Shown here: positions 41,001-44,000 of the stretch, piece after piece
Position numbering within the stretch: the stretch's first letter is position 1
Layout: every line of letters starts with the position of its first letter
NCBI GenBank assembly: GCA_027627225.1
Contig: CM051029.1
Coordinates: forward strand, 73,568,078-73,632,077
Direction: 5' to 3'
Source of the DNA: Congeria kusceri
Taxonomy: Eukaryota; Mollusca; Bivalvia; Myida; Dreissenidae
DNA length: 64,000 bases
The notes under the pieces: generated by a model
What the model saw: the letters and a program-made list of their open reading frames with translations, nothing else
Databases searched by the model: none
What the model was told of the DNA's origin: nothing
Made by a program: the position numbers and the translations under genes

Positions 41001-44000
41001 TTCAATCAATATTTCATGTTTATACTATCAGTTGCGACCCCTAGGCGATGGGAAACTCGGCCAGTGGGCAGTTGCATTGTTTCTTGTAAATAATAACAGT
41101 TTCGACTTCCACTAGGCAAGGACATTTTCCTGGTGGGTAGTGCTTGTGCATGCATGTTTATACTATTTTTCTCCCACCAAACCATTATAAACAGGCCTTT
41201 TTTGTGTTCTTTTTGGGGAAAAGTACCTGGTTTCAAATTGGGAATTTTCTCAACGTAAAATTTGCCAAATTGGGAAAAGAATGTACAAATAAATCATGTT
41301 GTCAGTATTAATTTCCAGTGATTAGTTGATAAAAGTGCAATATATATCTAATTGTCATTGTGATTTTTAATGTTTTTGTTCTCACAATATTTCTTAAAGT
41401 AATTTTCTTCAAGATTGTTATAAATATCAAACCAAATTCTGTTGCGGAGGGGAATTTATTTTATCAATTGGGAAAAAAACAGCCATATTTTGCATTGTTA
41501 ACAGACCTTTTGGGTAGTTGCATTAGTGAATGTTTGTTTGTACTAAATGCCTTTTAAGAGACCATTACAACATATTCATGTTGAGGATTTGAATGTTTTG
41601 CATTAGTGTTTCTTGTTAAGGTAGCTTTTTCATATGCCCGTATCTGCATCTGTGTCCGTATACACATAAATATAATACGGACGCGCTTGTCCATGAATCC
41701 GCAATTAAACGTCGACTATTTTAGCTTTCTTCTTATTTTCAAATACTTACCATGTCTGAGTAGCTGTTAAACATGTTTAATTACGTCGACTGCAAATATT
41801 TATGCCAGAATGCAAAAACATTCACATATGGTGAATTTTAAACAATATAAATCATCCAACATTTAACTATATCTACAGTGTCAGTCATGACTCGTATAAT
41901 GACACATTGTATTACACATTTCAAGGTTACCCGTTATTGCCAAGTTATTGTACATACTTGGTGAGTTAGGGTAGTCATGCTAAGTAGATACCATGTCATC
42001 CGCATCCGCATAAGTCGCTCACTGCGTGATTTTTTTCGGACGTTTTTTGCGGATACTGAATGCGGACATATGGAACCAGTTCAACTGTTGTCAACTTGTT
42101 CGATTTTTTTGCGGATGCGGATTTGCGCAATGCGGATGTGGATACGGACATATGGGAAAGCGACCTAATGTTTTTAGTTCTGAGTCATTTTAAACAATGA
42201 AAAAAAATGTTGTGGTAGATTATTGCATTCATTATAATTGTTTGTGATAACATATTACTTAACGTTTGCTCTTAATTAGGTATTACGTCATTCCTGAACC
42301 TGCTATATAATCAGATTGCTTAAATTAAAAACATTACATAAATATGAAACATCACTCGTATATCACCAATCAGGGGCACATCTAGGCCAAATGTGAGTAT
42401 ATGAGGTGCGTCGTGGGAAAACCGGTCTTAATACATGTGCGTAAAGTGTCATCCCGGATCAGCCTGTGAAGTCCGCACAGGCTAATCCAGGACGGCACTT
42501 TCCGCCTGCAGTGGATTTATGTTTAGAAGAGACTTCCTTGAAACAGAAAATACCATAAAAGCAGAAAGTGCCATCCCGGATGAGCCTGTGCGGACTGCAC
42601 AGGCTGATCCGGGATGACACTTTCCGCACATACATTAAGACTAGTTTTCCCATTTTATGTGACATTTAAGTGGCATTTTTTCTGACAGCCATTAACATTT
42701 ATAAAGTAAGTTTCACTAACATTAGGTGTAATTAAATAACATAAGGTAGAATAAGACATCAAACATAGAATGGACATAACATGTTCCCATAAAGTTGTGC
42801 ATTTTATAGTATTTATGTATACTGGTTGTATTCTGTCGATACTTATGGTACAATTTGCTTTTTTCCATAACTTGTTTGTAAAACCTTATTGATTCATTAA
42901 TCATGTTTACTGTATTCAAAACTGTGTTCATGCGCGCATGGACACGGTTTCTATTTTATTGTGAAAATTTTGTAAATGCAAACAAGTGTTCACTTTTGTG
43001 GCAAAATCAATTTTACTGATGCATGCAGGTGTCTATTGCACTAATTACTCTGCGAAAATTGAAAAGTACAAACGGTTAACTGCATATAAAACATTTGCAT
43101 AATAATGTTGTTTATTCTATGTTTGACGTCTTATTTTAACTTCACATAATAGTGTGTTCTACATACTCCTTTTAATCCAATATTGTATATATATTATGCC
43201 TAATTCCATTAAGTTCTTTGTTTTTATTGAATTGTTTTAATTTTTATTACTTTCGTCTTCCACATTATTGTTTTGATTTATACACACGTTCATAGAAAAT
43301 AAAAATGTTACCCTACGCCCCTGCCGATAATCTATACCATTTGAATGTGATTGGTGGGCCCGGCTAGCTCATTTGGTAGAGCGCTAGACTGTCAGTCTGG
43401 GGATCATGAGTTCGAACCCCAGCCTGGCCACATTACTTGTGTGGGGATTGGTCATGAAATTATTTCTACGGCCATTCTCCCCCTACCTCTGATTCAAGTA
43501 GGGCAGTTGTCAGTTACTGGCATAAGTATGTGCACTTAGTACTGGTAAACCGCTTAGGTCGGCAAAAATTGCCCAGGAAAAGTTTGAGTAGATTAACTGA
43601 CCGCCGTGATATGACTTAAATACTGTTAAACAACGGCGAAAATGAAAAAAAAAATACAAACAAATGTTATTGGCTATGTGCAGGTGCCGCCTGGCCAATG
43701 GCAAGACAATCTGGCTGTGTGAGAAGCACCAGAGCTCCATGAAGGTGACAGTACTCAGCTCCGAGGAAGCCGAGAGCGGGGGCTCCGAGAAAGTCGGGAA
43801 CGACGACATGACTATGATCAACGGGCTCCGGACCGGCTTCGCTAACACCGACCTGCCTGGGACCACAGGATTTGCCTCCAATATGGCCAAGAAGGACCCT
43901 GGTGGGTGGCAATGTAGTGGAATCAATATTGGTTCAAAGTGTTTGTTAAGTCCTTGTTTTTCGGGGGAATTTGTTTTACATTGTCCAATGCATCTAATGA

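Noticed and set aside
43356..43430. Functional tRNA-Asp gene
   Set aside because: The tRNA-like head is followed by a tail shared with copies at 21961 and 23269: a SINE.
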